A stretch of 64,000 nt of DNA from Prostheceraeus crozeri. Taxonomy: Eukaryota > Platyhelminthes > Polycladida > Euryleptidae. Where the stretch lies: positions 1 through 64,000 of the forward strand of contig CAJQUW010007865.1 of assembly GCA_907163375.1 (NCBI GenBank), given 5' to 3'. A program made the translations under genes and the position numbers. Below the pieces are notes generated by a model. The model ran no database searches. It was not told where the DNA came from and saw only the letters and a list, made by a program, of their open reading frames with translations. Positions 24,902 through 35,827 of this stretch are shown here, one piece after another. The number at the start of each line of letters is the position of its first letter. The first letter of the stretch is position 1.

Positions 24902-25122
24902 GGGCCGACCCACGACCACCGTCAAAAAGATAACCGTAAAAATTGGGGGCCAACCCTAGATTTTAAGAGATCACATTTCACGTCATTTTTTGAAGAGAGT
25001 GGTCGCAAATTGACATGATCATGCATTTTTACTTCCAAATAAGCCACTTTCGAAAAATTTTGTTGGCCCCCATATTTTCACGTGGCCCACGACTTTTTGA
25101 CGAGGGGCCACGACTCATTTTC
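24902..25122. repeat. Imperfect inverted repeat, ~220 bp
   Basis: The arms GTCAAAAAG...GGGGGCCAAC (left) and GTTGGCCCCC...CTTTTTGAC (right) pair imperfectly. The terminal words resemble those at 22190-22260, suggesting a small repeat family around this insertion. Confidence 0.5.
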
Positions 25123-25399
25123 TCGCGGGATAGGTCAACAGCCTTTTTGAAATTTTCTTAAAACCCTCATTCTATGTGTATCTTGATTTTCTAAATAACA
25201 TGCATTTCAAAAGAGGATCCATTTTAACATGCATCTTGACTGCCTTCTAGTAGATGCTTCTCCCATTCATATCTTGCTTTATCTCATTTCATGGCTTTTT
25301 AGTAGGCCTATCTTTTCCATATACTTTGCTAAGTCAGGGATAATGATAAGTGGTGTATCATTTCCGATGTACTAAACATAATGAGTACCAAAAATATTG

Positions 25400-25990
25400 A
25401 TACCTTCGACAGATTGCAAACAAATTATGCAGGCAGAAACTTTAAACGTTGGAAATCGGTGCAAGGAGAATTTTCTTGAGATTAATTTAAACAAATCGAA
25501 GCTCATGATTTGAGAATGAAAAAAGGCGATCATGGAGTAGTATTAGCAATGAACACAACATTGCTTAGGTGTCTGAAGTAACAATCTCGGGGTCACTGTT
25601 ACATCTGACCTTAGATGGGACAAACATATCGATAACATCACTTCAACGGCAAACAAGAGATATTCTGGACAATGAAGCACATTGTAAGTAGTGCAGAACT
25701 ACACGTGACAATTATCCGTCCAGTTCTTGAATATGCCTGCACCTGTTTCATTGGTCAGAATAAGAAAAATCGGAAAAAGTTGGACAGAGTTAACCGACGG
25801 GCTCATAATATTATCAACTGGTCACATGGAGCACTATGTAACTGTACATGAACCATCCTCACTGAACGTCGTGAGCAGTTTGCGATTAAGGAGAAAAACC
25901 ACATTCCGAATAACTTAGTGCCTGAAATGCTGTATTTTACTTTTGCTTCTGTATCTTGACCACTGACTTCATGGAATTTTGATTAATGTA
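25400..25990 (+). pseudogene. Second non-LTR RT fragment (CR1/jockey-like), copy 1
   Basis: Successive frames give LGVTVTSDLRWDKHIDNIT and IIRPVLEYACTCF...LDRVNRRAHNIINW, the C-terminal reverse-transcriptase signature of CR1/L2/jockey-type LINEs. Upstream remnants include WKSVQGEF and an N-KS motif. At least two frame changes and internal stops separate the parts. The homologous copy at 52580-53160 carries the same breaks, so the element was dead before the duplication. Confidence 0.7.
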
Positions 25991-26074
25991 ATAAATTTCG
26001 ATAATCATTTTCAAATACAAGTTGCATTTGCTTATCTGACACCACTGAGGAAGCCGATCAGGCGGAATATATAT

Positions 26075-26428
26075 ATGGTGCTCGAACTTGATCGTTTTCT
26101 TTGGCTTGAACGGGGCAGAGTGCGCGACATGCGTCGACCTGGTTGTCGCTTTTTGTTACCTACTAATAGGCTATGCATTTTAGTCTGTAAGGGGAACCAC
26201 CTTTGCGTTTGCCGGCCACCAAATATGAACATCCCTACAGGGTCGCGATTTCCATTAATTCATCAAATACAGTGTGACACAATGATAATGTCGCATTGAT
26301 GTCACAAAACCGAAGGATTTAAAAGCTTCAAGAAATTACTCATTTTTATTCAAAATAATCATTTTTAAGTAATTTATAAATTTATTCAGATTGTCACTGA
26401 ATTAGCTGGCATGACCATTTAAATAGCA
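26075..26428. other. Unit-1-specific 350 bp, no gene seen
   Basis: Unit 2b jumps from the equivalent of 26074 to 26429 with ~12 unrelated bases. The stretch has no clear terminal repeats, so it may be a deletion in unit 2b. Confidence 0.45.
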
Positions 26429-26754
26429 GTAATGTGGACTTCAGAGCACTTCATAGTCTACACAATCAAGAGCAGACTGTATGTAAACTATTTACATAGC
26501 ATACTTGCAATTTATAAATCTGCATTAGAAAAATATACATGCAACAAATTCCTGCAGTTATGATTAAAATAAGAAGATCAATGAATTCAACATAGTTGTA
26601 TACTACTATCCGGTACAGAAATTGTCTGTTGTCATCTAAACATTCATAAGAAATTCTTGAAGTAATTGCAGGATAATACAAAACAAAGTTTCAGGAGAGA
26701 ATGGAAAAATCATGTTTTACCTAATCGTGACTTATACAACCTTCATGTGTCTTG

Positions 26755-26918
26755 CCGACAAAAAAAGACGATCCGCGGATTGCACGGACCACAAACGGAA
26801 TTCTGTCGCCGTCGGAATTCCGTTTCTAGTCCGGAAGGCCGAAGTCCGTAAGTCCGCGGACTTCCGTCTGACTTCCGTCGGCCTTCCCTCGGAAGTCCGC
26901 TTGTTTGTTGGGTTGCAT
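26755..26918. mobile_element. Small palindrome-rich insertion
   Basis: Unit 2b reads straight from TTCATGTGTCT to TAATACATATC (53563-53590), while unit 1 has about 165 extra bases with short inverted ends (CCGACAAA and TTTGTTGGG). The interior carries repeated CCGCGGAC and GGAATTCCG words. A related left end occurs at 53958-53985. Confidence 0.5.
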
Positions 26919-26937
26919 AATACATATCTAGAGCACA

Positions 26938-27192
26938 CACTGTATACTGTAGGACACCAACTTAGGCACGAAACCGAAATTTCGTGCCAGTTAGCGCTTT
27001 CTAGTGCTTCGAGGCGCCATACTAGGCACTAAATAGGCACCAAATCAAACATATATTTATTCAATGAAATCGAAGGAAAAATGAATAGGCACGAACTCGG
27101 CACCATGAATTTCGTGCCTCGTGTTGGTTAGAATTGATACCTAAATTTCGTGCCTAATTCAAGCAAAATTTCGTGCCCTACAGTTTACAGTG
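26938..27192. mobile_element. 255-bp miniature element with CACTGTA ends
   Basis: The left end CACTGTATACTGTAGGACAC is mirrored by GTGCCCTACAGTTTACAGTG at the right. A 2-bp duplication CA flanks it. 53595-53605 (GAGCACAGGCC) looks like the empty site. GGCACGAA/TTCGTGCC words recur inside. CACTG termini and a 2-bp duplication are CACTA-like, but this is inference for so short an element. Confidence 0.65.
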
Positions 27193-27786
27193 CAGGCCCG
27201 CATACGCCTGCATACCGTATAATAAGTGCGTTGCGGAACATGAATCCCTGAAATCTTCCGAACGAAACAGTTCATATAGAGCAGTGGTGGGCAACGCGTG
27301 GCCAGCCGGGACATATTGGGTGGCCCGCCACCGCTTCTCATATCTAAAGTGGCCGCGGACATTATTTGAATTGATGATGTGAAAATGACTCACTCCAACT
27401 TTGACCTTTGGGAGGTGCATCTAAGGGTGAGGGATCCTCTATAGAATTTGCAAAACCATTAATCAACAACTAAATGAGCAATATGATGGCACAAAAAACA
27501 AAACTTCACATTCGATTATCCAACCATGCTCCTTTCGTAATGAATATCTTCTCTTATAAGCGCTAAATGATCATCACCTGCGAGTTTATCCAAAGTCACA
27601 TAGTATTCGATGCCCTGCTGAGGATGTTTCTGTACGTAGCAAACCAAGCCTCAATGAACACAGAATGAGGCTTTATTGATTAGACCTTGAGTACAAATGG
27701 AGGAATCCAAGTGCAAGATTTTGACAGGCCAACATTTCTTCAAATATTCTTGCTAAATTTCATTTATATACTACTACACTGATATA

Positions 27787-29071
27787 CAGTCTCTTGCAAA
27801 AGTTTCAGAACACTTATCTTTTCTGATCTTTTTATGCATCGCATTCTCTCTTTTCATAGCAGAATCTTTCAAAGCGGGTTTCTCATATAGCATGGTTATT
27901 GGAGACGTTTCACAATAGATATGTTTAGAGAGAAATCGTTTACTATTAATATCGTGGGAAGCCCAGAGTCTATTTTTAGTAACATTATCCGCACATACCA
28001 ATGCAGAGGAAAGACTCGTTCATTCGAAAGATAATCTGTACGATGGGTCGAAGAAAATCCATTCTGCCTACAGTGAGAGCTCAAGCAGCAGTATTAGCAG
28101 AAACTGGTATGAGTCAACGTCGAATAGCAGCACAGCTGGGAATTTCTCTATGTTCAGTAAACTTGGCGATTCGGAAATCTGCGACTGGCTCATTTAATCA
28201 TTCTCCCCGAATTGGTCGTCCAGAAGCTCTAACAAGGAGGGATGAACGGATACTGAAGAGAGTGGTAATGAAGAAACTTTCAATGTCGCTGCGAGAAATC
28301 AAAGCTGAGCTGCATTTAGCTGGAATCAAAGCCTCTTCATCTACTCTTTCCAGAAGACTCTGTAATAATTTTGGTCTTAAGAGTTACAGACCTGCGAAAA
28401 AGCCAAAGCTCACTCCGAAAATGGCGAAAGTTAGCTTAGAGTTTGCTCGGCGCTATCTTCACTACACAACAGAAGATTGGGAAAAAGTCTTATGGACAGA
28501 TGAGTCAACATTCGAACAATTTGGTAGTCGCATCAAGCATGTCCGAAGACCTCCGAAGACAAGGCACCATCCACGTTATGTGATCCAGACTATGAGGCAT
28601 CCTTTGAAGCAGATGATCTGGGGCTCAATGTCTGCAAAAGGTCGCGCCGGCATATTTTTCCTTCCTACAGGAATGACAATGAACGGCAAAATGTACCTCA
28701 ACGTTCTAAAAGACAAACTTCGTTTACATATGGATGTCCATTGTCATTTATGGTCTCTGATGAAGGACCATGTGGCAGCTATGCGACCGAAGAGTGCAAT
28801 TGACTTGAGAAATTGCATCAAGGCAGTTTGGACAACGAAATTATCAACCGAATACTATACGGAGTTAGTTATGTCAATGACTCGTCGTCTGGTAGCCATC
28901 ATTGAAAGTAAAGGTTATTGGACCCGCTATTAGTTTTTGAAACAGTTTTATGCATTTTGTATTATTTCATTTCATGCATTCTAAAATTTGTATGAATACT
29001 ATTAATAAGATGGAACTGAAATGAAAATTAACATTGTTTTGCAAGTGTTCTTAAACTTTTGCAAGAGACTG
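27787..29071 (+). mobile_element. Tc1-like transposon nested in the hAT
   Basis: The inverted ends CAGTCTCTTGCAAAAGTTTC and ...AACTTTTGCAAGAGACTG are about 30 bp with few mismatches, and TA dinucleotides flank both sides (27785-27786, 29072-29073). The element is 1285 bp and is missing from the homologous hAT in unit 2b, so it inserted after the duplication or was lost there. Confidence 0.92.
28043..28933 (+). CDS. Tc1-like transposase, internally deleted
   Basis: One open frame of 296 aa from ATG 28043 (MGRRKS). A further in-frame ATG at 28001 would add 14 residues. In order: a paired-type HTH (MSQRRIAAQLGISLCSVN), a GRP box (IGRPEAL), a second HTH (LREIKAELHLAGIKASSSTLSRRL) and the first catalytic Asp in VLWTDESTFEQF. 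It then jumps from LRLHMDVH directly to HLWSLMKDHVA, so about 35-40 residues are missing. These normally hold the second Asp (QDGAPCH) and the NPIENLW third acidic residue. The C-terminus SMTRRLVAIIESKGYWTRY is family-like. Family members are about 340 aa. It may still bind DNA but cannot cleave it. Confidence 0.88.
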   Translation: MGRRKSILPTVRAQAAVLAETGMSQRRIAAQLGISLCSVNLAIRKSATGSFNHSPRIGRPEALTRRDERILKRVVMKKLSMSLREIKAELHLAGIKASSSTLSRRLCNNFGLKSYRPAKKPKLTPKMAKVSLEFARRYLHYTTEDWEKVLWTDESTFEQFGSRIKHVRRPPKTRHHPRYVIQTMRHPLKQMIWGSMSAKGRAGIFFLPTGMTMNGKMYLNVLKDKLRLHMDVHCHLWSLMKDHVAAMRPKSAIDLRNCIKAVWTTKLSTEYYTELVMSMTRRLVAIIESKGYWTRY

Positions 29072-29689
29072 TATATCGGATACTCGAATGGCATTAGCAC
29101 ACGGCTACCATTTGTGGAGCTCATGCACGGATTTTGAAAGCCGTATATGTATGGGTGACATCTGTGCACGCATGTACATGCACCATGATCAATAATTGTG
29201 GCAAAATCAATTCTATCTTGTGCGGCTTTCAGGCGGATAGTTGCCCTGCACTTACAGACCGCTGTTTCTCGATGAAATAATGTAATGACGGTCAAATCAC
29301 CAAAAAAGTCAAATTACCGTTTAATTACACGAAAGAAAGCGTCCATGATTTGTTATAGGCCTATTCGGTCTTCACTGCTCACATGCATTGCAGAAAGTAA
29401 ATTATGATTCCTTAATATCAAACAAATGAGTTGCGTGCAATACTGCTGTATACATTCACATGTAAAATTTTGTTATGTAATACGACCAGTCGACCACTAT
29501 AAATGCACGTACGGTACAGCAGTCCATGTGTACACTTAAAAGTACGAAATAAAATAATATTAAGCCTATACTACTGCCTTTTGCAATTGGTGGCCCGCGA
29601 GCCTTTTCATGGCCACTCCTTGTGGCCCGCTATCCCAACTTGGTTGCCGACCACTGATATAGAGCAGTAATATCTTGGGAGACATGATT

Positions 29690-29835
29690 GAATCAAGCTT
29701 AGGGTGGTAGGATTCCCCACTTGGTCCACGGTTCGAGTCGGACAGCCCTCTCTCACTGAGGGGCGACTAACCCTAATCTGTTGAGAGCTGCCCCAATGCC
29801 ATCTTCTCGCTGTGGCTCTCTGCCTTGGATGGAAT
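29690..29835 (+). repeat. Possible tRNA-derived SINE fragment (unit 1)
   Basis: AAGCTTAGGGTGGTAGGATT resembles a Pol III A box, followed about 30 nt later by GGTTCGAGTC, close to a B box, as in tRNA-derived SINE heads. It is shared with 55228-55375 (TTTAGGGTGGTAGGATTCC). No poly-A tail or target duplication was identified. Confidence 0.4.
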
Positions 29836-32095
29836 TACGAATGAGAGATCAAAATCAAATCCATAGCATCAGAAGCAGCATATTTGAAATACCAAAACTC
29901 CATCCAATTTTCAACACAAATTTCTACGAATTCTATCAATTCCTAATATTCGTGCAAGACGCATTGTTCAGGATTTCTACAGATAAAGTGTGAATTTCTC
30001 CGGATTTTGAACACTAGAACATTCATCAATTTCCTATCACGAAATCATTTTCAACCGCAATTTCTGTCGTAGGTTTTTATAGAAATTTTGAGTTACTGAC
30101 AAATAAAAAGTAGTAGTATGTTCAAAACCTCTAATTGAATTTCAATCTGCAACAGAGAATCCTTGAAGTACCTACTAGAGGCGTGCACTGCAGCCGTCAA
30201 AAAACTCAACCTGACCTGAAAATTTCCATGAAAAACCCGACTTGCGTCTAAAGAAACCCGGACCTGACCCGGCCTGACCCGAAAATCATCATTGAGGAAA
30301 AATAATGTTTTCATGATCATGTTCATCAGCTTTTGTATATTTTTTCCATATCCATAAGTTCTACATTTAGATCAAAAGATTCAGTTTTTTGCGTGGTCGA
30401 AAACTTTTTTTGAGCAATTTTTTAAAAAAGTCAAAATTTGCCAATTTATATACTACTGAGATGATGCCTCTTTATAAGTAGTATGACACAAGTTGGATAT
30501 CAAAAGGAATGAATATTTGCTAACAAGCGGAAATTAAGCTGATTATCAAGGGAATTTCATGAACCGTAATATGATGAAAGTCTTCATGAAAAAGTCGCGA
30601 TATTATTCCTGCTTTCTTGGTCGAAATTTCAAGTTCAGCATGATTTAATGATTTACCGAATTTGTTTCATGTTTTGAATCTGAATAGTGACGTGGACCCA
30701 TTTACATCTTTCAAAGTTAATTGAAATCATTGTCTTTGATCAAGTGATTTTGCTCTGCCAGTGGTAGGTTGCCTGTGATATGATCACGTTCAAGAAAATA
30801 CTCTTGAGGTTCAGCATGAAAGTAATAGGAACCCATCGAATTGCTAATTTAACAAACATTAAATCTCCATCTGTAAAATACCATCATTCCTTCTGCATTC
30901 CTATCATGATCATTCAATTCCGTGGTAATTTCTTCAAAACTGCAAAAACTTGAATATCTCATATTTGGTGACAATACCACCTGCATCCTCCGCGAGTTCA
31001 TTTAATAACATCGAAAGTGTATACACATTGGGGATTTAATAACTACGGAGTTCCCACTCTACCTAATATACCTACTCTATGGTACCGATTACACTCCCCT
31101 GGTGCTAATTTATAAAATCTTCATCCTACTGGAACAAGCTGTATCGGGCTTCCAACAAAAGATCAGGCCATATTTGAGGCATAGAGCAAAAATACCAGCC
31201 CAAAAATTGTCTTGTCAATAGAAGATAGTTCTATGCCAAGAAAGCGTATTACTGGTCTACTGTGCCGTCTTCACGCCGGCCGCGTGTCTCAACTAACTGA
31301 TTGTATTGAATTAACAATATTTTTGACAAACTTCATATCAAATGCGCAGTTATCACTTCGAGGTGCATAGAAATCGAATTGGAGGATGAAATCAGTCCGA
31401 TATCGAGCAACATAGAGACAGACACAGAGAATCCAAACAGCGTAGAAGATGGCTGCCTCACGAGATCAGAGACAAACGTTTATGGTTAGTGTGAACCAGG
31501 CCAACATTTCGTGCAAAATTAAACAAAGACATTGATATCCTGAGAGCAGCGAGGCATGAGTTATGGAAAAATAGTCAATGCCCGGTGACCAGCTGGCAAT
31601 GAAGTTCTCTCTCACAGAAACAAATAATAACAAGAATTCAGTGAAGATGATACGGATATCCAGTTGCGGTCGAATCGTTGTCTCCACTGAGACAAATAAT
31701 TGAAATCTCCTCACTTGTCAACCTCCTAAATGTCTGATTATTGTAATACTGCCTCAATTGAAACGATATCTTCCCGTATCTCCTTCTTATTTAAATGTGG
31801 AGAGAATTGAATCAATAACAATGAAAATAGTGAATCCTGGCATTATTTCTGATGAATTACCTTTCGTGAAGTTCATCTTCTCCACTGTGAGAGACATTCC
31901 GCAGATCTGACAGCAATCATCTGTGCACAACACTGACCCTCTGACTGCAATTGGTTATTTTCTCAATATCGCGTGACAGTGAGGATCATTCAACGATGAA
32001 CAATATTTTCCATGAAAAAACAAAATATTGAGGTCAGAGGAACGACTGATTCACACCGAAGCGGACAATAGGAGACTCCTGATACGTCCAAAACC
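29836..32095. other. Long non-coding stretch shared with unit 2b
   Basis: Matches 55375-58118 at high identity, apart from a 440-bp difference at 55919-56358. A CCCGACCTGACCCGGCC-type GC-rich motif lies at 30205-30295 and resembles ends of some hAT elements, without a clear partner. No gene was recognised. Confidence 0.6.
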
Positions 32096-32162
32096 ATCCA
32101 AGAGCGAGAGAGCGAGAGAGCGAGCGAGACAGAGAGAGCGAGAGAGAGCAAGAGAGCGAGAG

Positions 32163-32196
<34 letters not shown>

Positions 32197-32264
32197 GGAG
32201 AAAGAGAGAGAGAGAGAGAACAAAGAGAGCGAGAGAGAGCAAGAGACCGAGAGAGAGACAGAGC

Positions 32265-32295
<31 letters not shown>

Positions 32296-32583
32296 CGAGA
32301 GACAGAGAGAGCGATAACACAAACAAAAGACGAAGGAGACTAGAAGCGAGAGGAACGGATACAGAGAAACAGAAGCACGAGAACAGACGAAAGCGAGCAG
32401 ACAAGAACGATAACGAGCGAGACTAGAGCATAGAGCGAGCGAAAGAGAGCGAGAGAGCGAGAGACGAGCAAGAGAGACAGAGAGCAGAGAGAGAGAGAGA
32501 GAGAGAGAGAGAGCGGGAGAAAGAGAGAGAGAGAGAGAACAAAGAGAGCGAGAGAGAGCAAGAGACCGAGAGAGAGACAGAGC

Positions 32584-32614
<31 letters not shown>

Positions 32615-32795
32615 CGAGAGACAGAGAGAGCGAGAGAGCGAGCGAGACAGAGAGAGAGCGAGAGAACGAGAGAGCGAGAGAACGAGAGAGCGAGAGACAG
32701 AGAGAGCGAGAGAGCGAGCGAGACAGAGAGAGCAAGAGAGCGAGCGAAAGAGAGCGAGAGAGCTAGAGAGCGAGAGAGCGAGAGAGAGAGAGACG
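32096..32795. repeat. GA-rich simple-sequence tract, long allele
   Basis: About 700 bp of GAGAGCGAGAGA-type sequence with internal higher-order repeats: a ~130-bp segment at about 32170-32310 recurs at 32480-32625. A less pure island lies at 32310-32430. The homologous tract in unit 2b is only about 110 bp (58118-58230). The long Ser/Leu and Arg/Glu frames on the two strands are artefacts. Confidence 0.95.
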
Positions 32796-34386
32796 GGTTT
32801 ATTCTCGAATGTTGAGGAGCTTTCGTAGGTACATCATTACAATAACTCATTACATAGACATTCAGTCTAAATAAAATTCAAATCACTTCACACGTGTGAA
32901 AAGCTTTACCCGCAGTCACTATCAAAGATATGCGGTGTAAATCCATGCGATGTTTTGGCACTGTGAGAAGATCACATTGTCTGATGTTCCTTTGACTAAT
33001 TTATCCTTCAGTTACAGGGATGAGATGATGGAGTGGGTGACGTTGCTGCTGCATCTTCTTACCTAATTTGTAGAACAATTATTTTCCCACCATCACCAGT
33101 AATTGAACGCATGTTGGTTTCTCCTTCAAAGTGCATCACTGTAGGAAAGAGTCGGAGGCTTTCAAAGCACATCTTTCGATGCTTCATATGATTGATCGTG
33201 GCATTTTTTCGAGGTGGTGAGGGAACCCAGAGGGGAATGCGTATTCAAAGAGAAATCACTTTACCAGGCTGAAATGCCTTGCGCTTCCACAGTTCACACA
33301 TGTTCCCAAAAAGTGAGGTGAATTGTAGCTGAATGGTGGACGAAGTTTATGCTACTCCCTCTCTAAATTTGAATGGACTGACGGTATGGGCGGCGAACTG
33401 ACGACACAATCGGGATTGCTCAAAATCGGCCTCTATTCGCATTGTGAGAAAATGTAATGAGTAGGGATGTGATTTTTCATTCAATACGTTTATGTGAAAT
33501 TTCTCCTCAAATTAATCAAATTTTTCTGGCGGATACTATTTTGCTTGTTGTGGAAAATATTGAGCCACGCTGTCGACGCTGGATGTTTCTCTATTCAGCT
33601 ATCCACATCTATGGGCGCCACAGTCCATCGATCATCCCCGAGCGCCCCAAAATCATGTCATTATGAGGATTAAAACCCCCATCAAATATTTCGCGAAGGC
33701 AACCATGCAGACAGGAAATGCGAACAGAAGTCCTTAGTAATCACACATCTCACTCTCACAAGTCTCACTGGATCACTCACGCAGGCCTTGATCTACTACG
33801 CCTGTTTGGACAGACTCAGCTCAACACGAGCTCAGGCAATCCGGGACAACCCCAAAATCCTCACAGACTCCCCTACAGACCCCGTTCCCATGACTGTCGT
33901 AGCTCCTCCAAAATTTTCCACGAGAGATCTTCAAAAATCCAATACCTCCTTCGAGAGAAATTCTTCGAACATTGTTGATTCTCAAATTTTTGAGCCGACA
34001 ACATGTAATTAGAATGCAGCCTATTATTATGAGAGTCTTGCAATGCTGCATTTCAAGTTTGTGTAACAGCCAACCCATTGAAAGCATTGTCTGTAGAAAA
34101 ATAGCATTCTACCCGCAAGTCAAGGAAGCACATGTGAAATTGCAAAATAAGGATATAAAAAGCCATGCCTCAGTCACCCCATAGGGCATCTTAATTCATT
34201 AAAAAAGACTTCAATCAGATCTCAGAAAAATCAGATTCGACCTCATCATTTGATAGAAAATCGGCCTATATTCTTCAGACTTCTACACAATCCTGATAAA
34301 ATGCGAGCAGTTTTCAGAAACAGATGAGCAAGACATACTGCAAACCTGCGTCAGGCATGCTTGGTAAATTTCAATGATATATTTCC
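32796..34386. other. End block of unit 1, no gene seen
   Basis: Homologous to 58230-58448 plus 62783-64000, where a Harbinger element splits it. The unit-2b copy shows many small deletions, mostly one to a few bases, relative to this one. No domain was seen in either strand. Confidence 0.65.
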
Positions 34387-34873
34387 AGTGTTCAAATCTG
34401 GCTATATTTGAATGCAATTTTCATGGTGACTTTCATGCCCACTGCTCCCATTATGGGAACAAACTGTATCATGGAAAACAGCCATTTCAATATCAAATGA
34501 TTTTCGTCATTTCACACACACAGGGGCAACAGATGTTGAATTATACAACCGAACTCCTGCTGATTCATATAGCGGGCAAAAATGCGTTAAATGTTAAGGA
34601 GAGTCATGCAAAGAACTTCATCAAACAAGTGGATGGCCTTATGGAGATGACAAGACGGCAAATTGAAGGTTGGACAGCAGAGTGATTGATTTGATAGTTT
34701 TTCATCTGTTCACAAAAACTCGATAATTGAAGAACATGCGCGTCGTTGATCCAAGCCTGTACTGGACAGTGGAGGGGAAGTGAATTTCAGCAAGTTTGAA
34801 ATGTTGAGGAGAGTCATGCGCAGTCTATAGGAACTTCTTCAAGCAGATGGATGGCCTGGTTCCTGAACAGGGA

Positions 34874-35761
34874 TCAAAAATCCATATATGATGTACATGA
34901 AAAGACACACCTGTCACTTGTAAAAGATCTGGATTTGATGTACGGAGTCAGGTACCTGTTCTCATTAGGCCCTGAGAACACCCACTGCCTGTTCTTCCTT
35001 CTGATGCCACTCCAAGGACACCAGCCATTCACTCTCAGATATTTTTTCATCAAGTTTAATTCCTTTTCATCCTTGAACGTTAGCAGAGAAGATTCTCTGC
35101 GGCGACATTCCGCATCCGCAGCGTTCCATGTTTGACGCTTCTTGTTGATGTGGATGCATCCAATTGGTGGCACCTTTATCAACGGCGAGGGACATGTCTT
35201 CATATAAAACAAGGCATTCATCACTGTGTTATTCACGAAATGTTTCATGTCATTGACCGTGTCATTTTTGATAGCTGACACCTGAAGGCTCAATTCAGTC
35301 AATTTCTTCTTCATCACAGACGTCTCCATGCAATTCTTCCTCATCGACTTTGTTCTCTCCTTCATCTCACTCCGCAGCTCCTTCTTCACTTGGGCCGTTA
35401 TTCCAGTTGAGAACTTCGAAAACAATGTCTTCATTTCACTGTTCTCACTCCGCAGCTCCTTCACTTGGGCCGTTATTCCATTCACGAAAGTCAAAAGCAG
35501 CTTCTTCATATCAGCCATTTCTTTCTTGAGGTAATCAAAGTTCTCCTTATTGTCTGTTTTCGCTTCCTTTTGTTCTGCTTCAAACTGTATTAAGACATCT
35601 TGGTCTGCCTGTCTTCTCTGGGAGTCTGCAAGATGTTGTGTCTTCTCGACCATTTCCTTCACCGCCTCCTGCACATCTTGCACAGGAGTACGCTTTCCAT
35701 CTGTGTAGCCGAGGATTACCAAAGACACAAAGACAATCTCCAACATGCACATCAAGTTCAT
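34874..35761 (-). pseudogene. Lectin-like copy 2, C-terminally truncated
   Basis: The frame is 295 aa from ATG 35761 with the same signal peptide, coiled coil and most of the lectin-like domain as the copies at 235 and 45086. A TGA after ...SYMDF ends it just before the conserved W-S-C...SIC segment; compared with copy 1 the site also has an inserted base, so the final two cysteines are lost. The coiled coil carries about 26 extra residues, a local duplication of the ITAQVKELRSE region (ITAQVKELRSENSEMK...ITAQVKKELRSE). The domain could not form its usual closing disulphide. It may be a pseudogene or encode a coiled-coil-only secreted partner. The promoter is intact. Confidence 0.75.
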
Positions 35762-35816
35762 TGTGGAGGTGAAACGATGACTGTGTTGTCGCAATTGATA
35801 TTCGTGGCTTGTAAAT

Positions 35817-35827
35817 GATTTAAATAC
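35817..35827 (-). promoter_or_regulatory. TATA-type promoter of lectin-like copy 2
   Basis: The same GTATTTAAATC element as upstream of copies 1 and 3, 56 bp before the ATG. Surrounding bases are nearly unchanged. Confidence 0.5.

Larger units (their letters stand above)
22179..25132. other. Unit-1-specific 2.95-kb insertion or stretch lost from unit 2b
   Basis: Homology with unit 2b stops at 22178 and resumes at 25133. Unit 2b has only ~60 unrelated bases here. The left edge carries AGTCGTCAAAAAGTCGAGGG (22231-22250) and the right edge an inverted relative (GACTTTTTGACGAGGGG, 25091-25107). A small palindrome TTGCGTTGTACT...AGTACAACGCAA lies near 22285-22315, and a short CT run at about 24356-24373. 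No gene was seen. Confidence 0.5.
27282..29656. mobile_element. Miniature hAT transposon (unit 1), containing a Tc1
   Basis: The ends CAGTGGTGGGCAACGCG and GTTGCCGACCACTG are inverted repeats typical of hAT. The 8-bp target duplication ATATAGAG is perfect (27274-27281 and 29657-29664). Subtracting the nested Tc1 leaves about 1.09 kb, matching the copy at 54094-55188. No hAT transposase is encoded. GTGGCCCGC words near both ends form subterminal repeats. Confidence 0.9.
1..34386. repeat. Segmental duplication, unit 1
   Basis: The first base corresponds to 34596 in unit 2a. The unit ends where homology restarts at 34387 (= 44648). Its blocks recur in the same order and orientation in 44648-64000. 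Flanking, non-coding parts look about 95-98% identical by eye. Indels between units are mostly explained by transposon insertions. Because the window starts inside the repeat, the array probably continues to the left. Confidence 0.85.

Noticed and set aside
30205-30295. CCCGACCTGACCCGG-type motif as the end of a hAT element
   Set aside because: The motif resembles known hAT termini, but no matching second end or 8-bp duplication could be found in either unit.
32028-32850. Long Ser/Leu-rich and Arg/Glu-rich open frames on both strands
   Set aside because: They are translations of the GA-rich simple repeat, with no domains and no conservation in the short tract of unit 2b.
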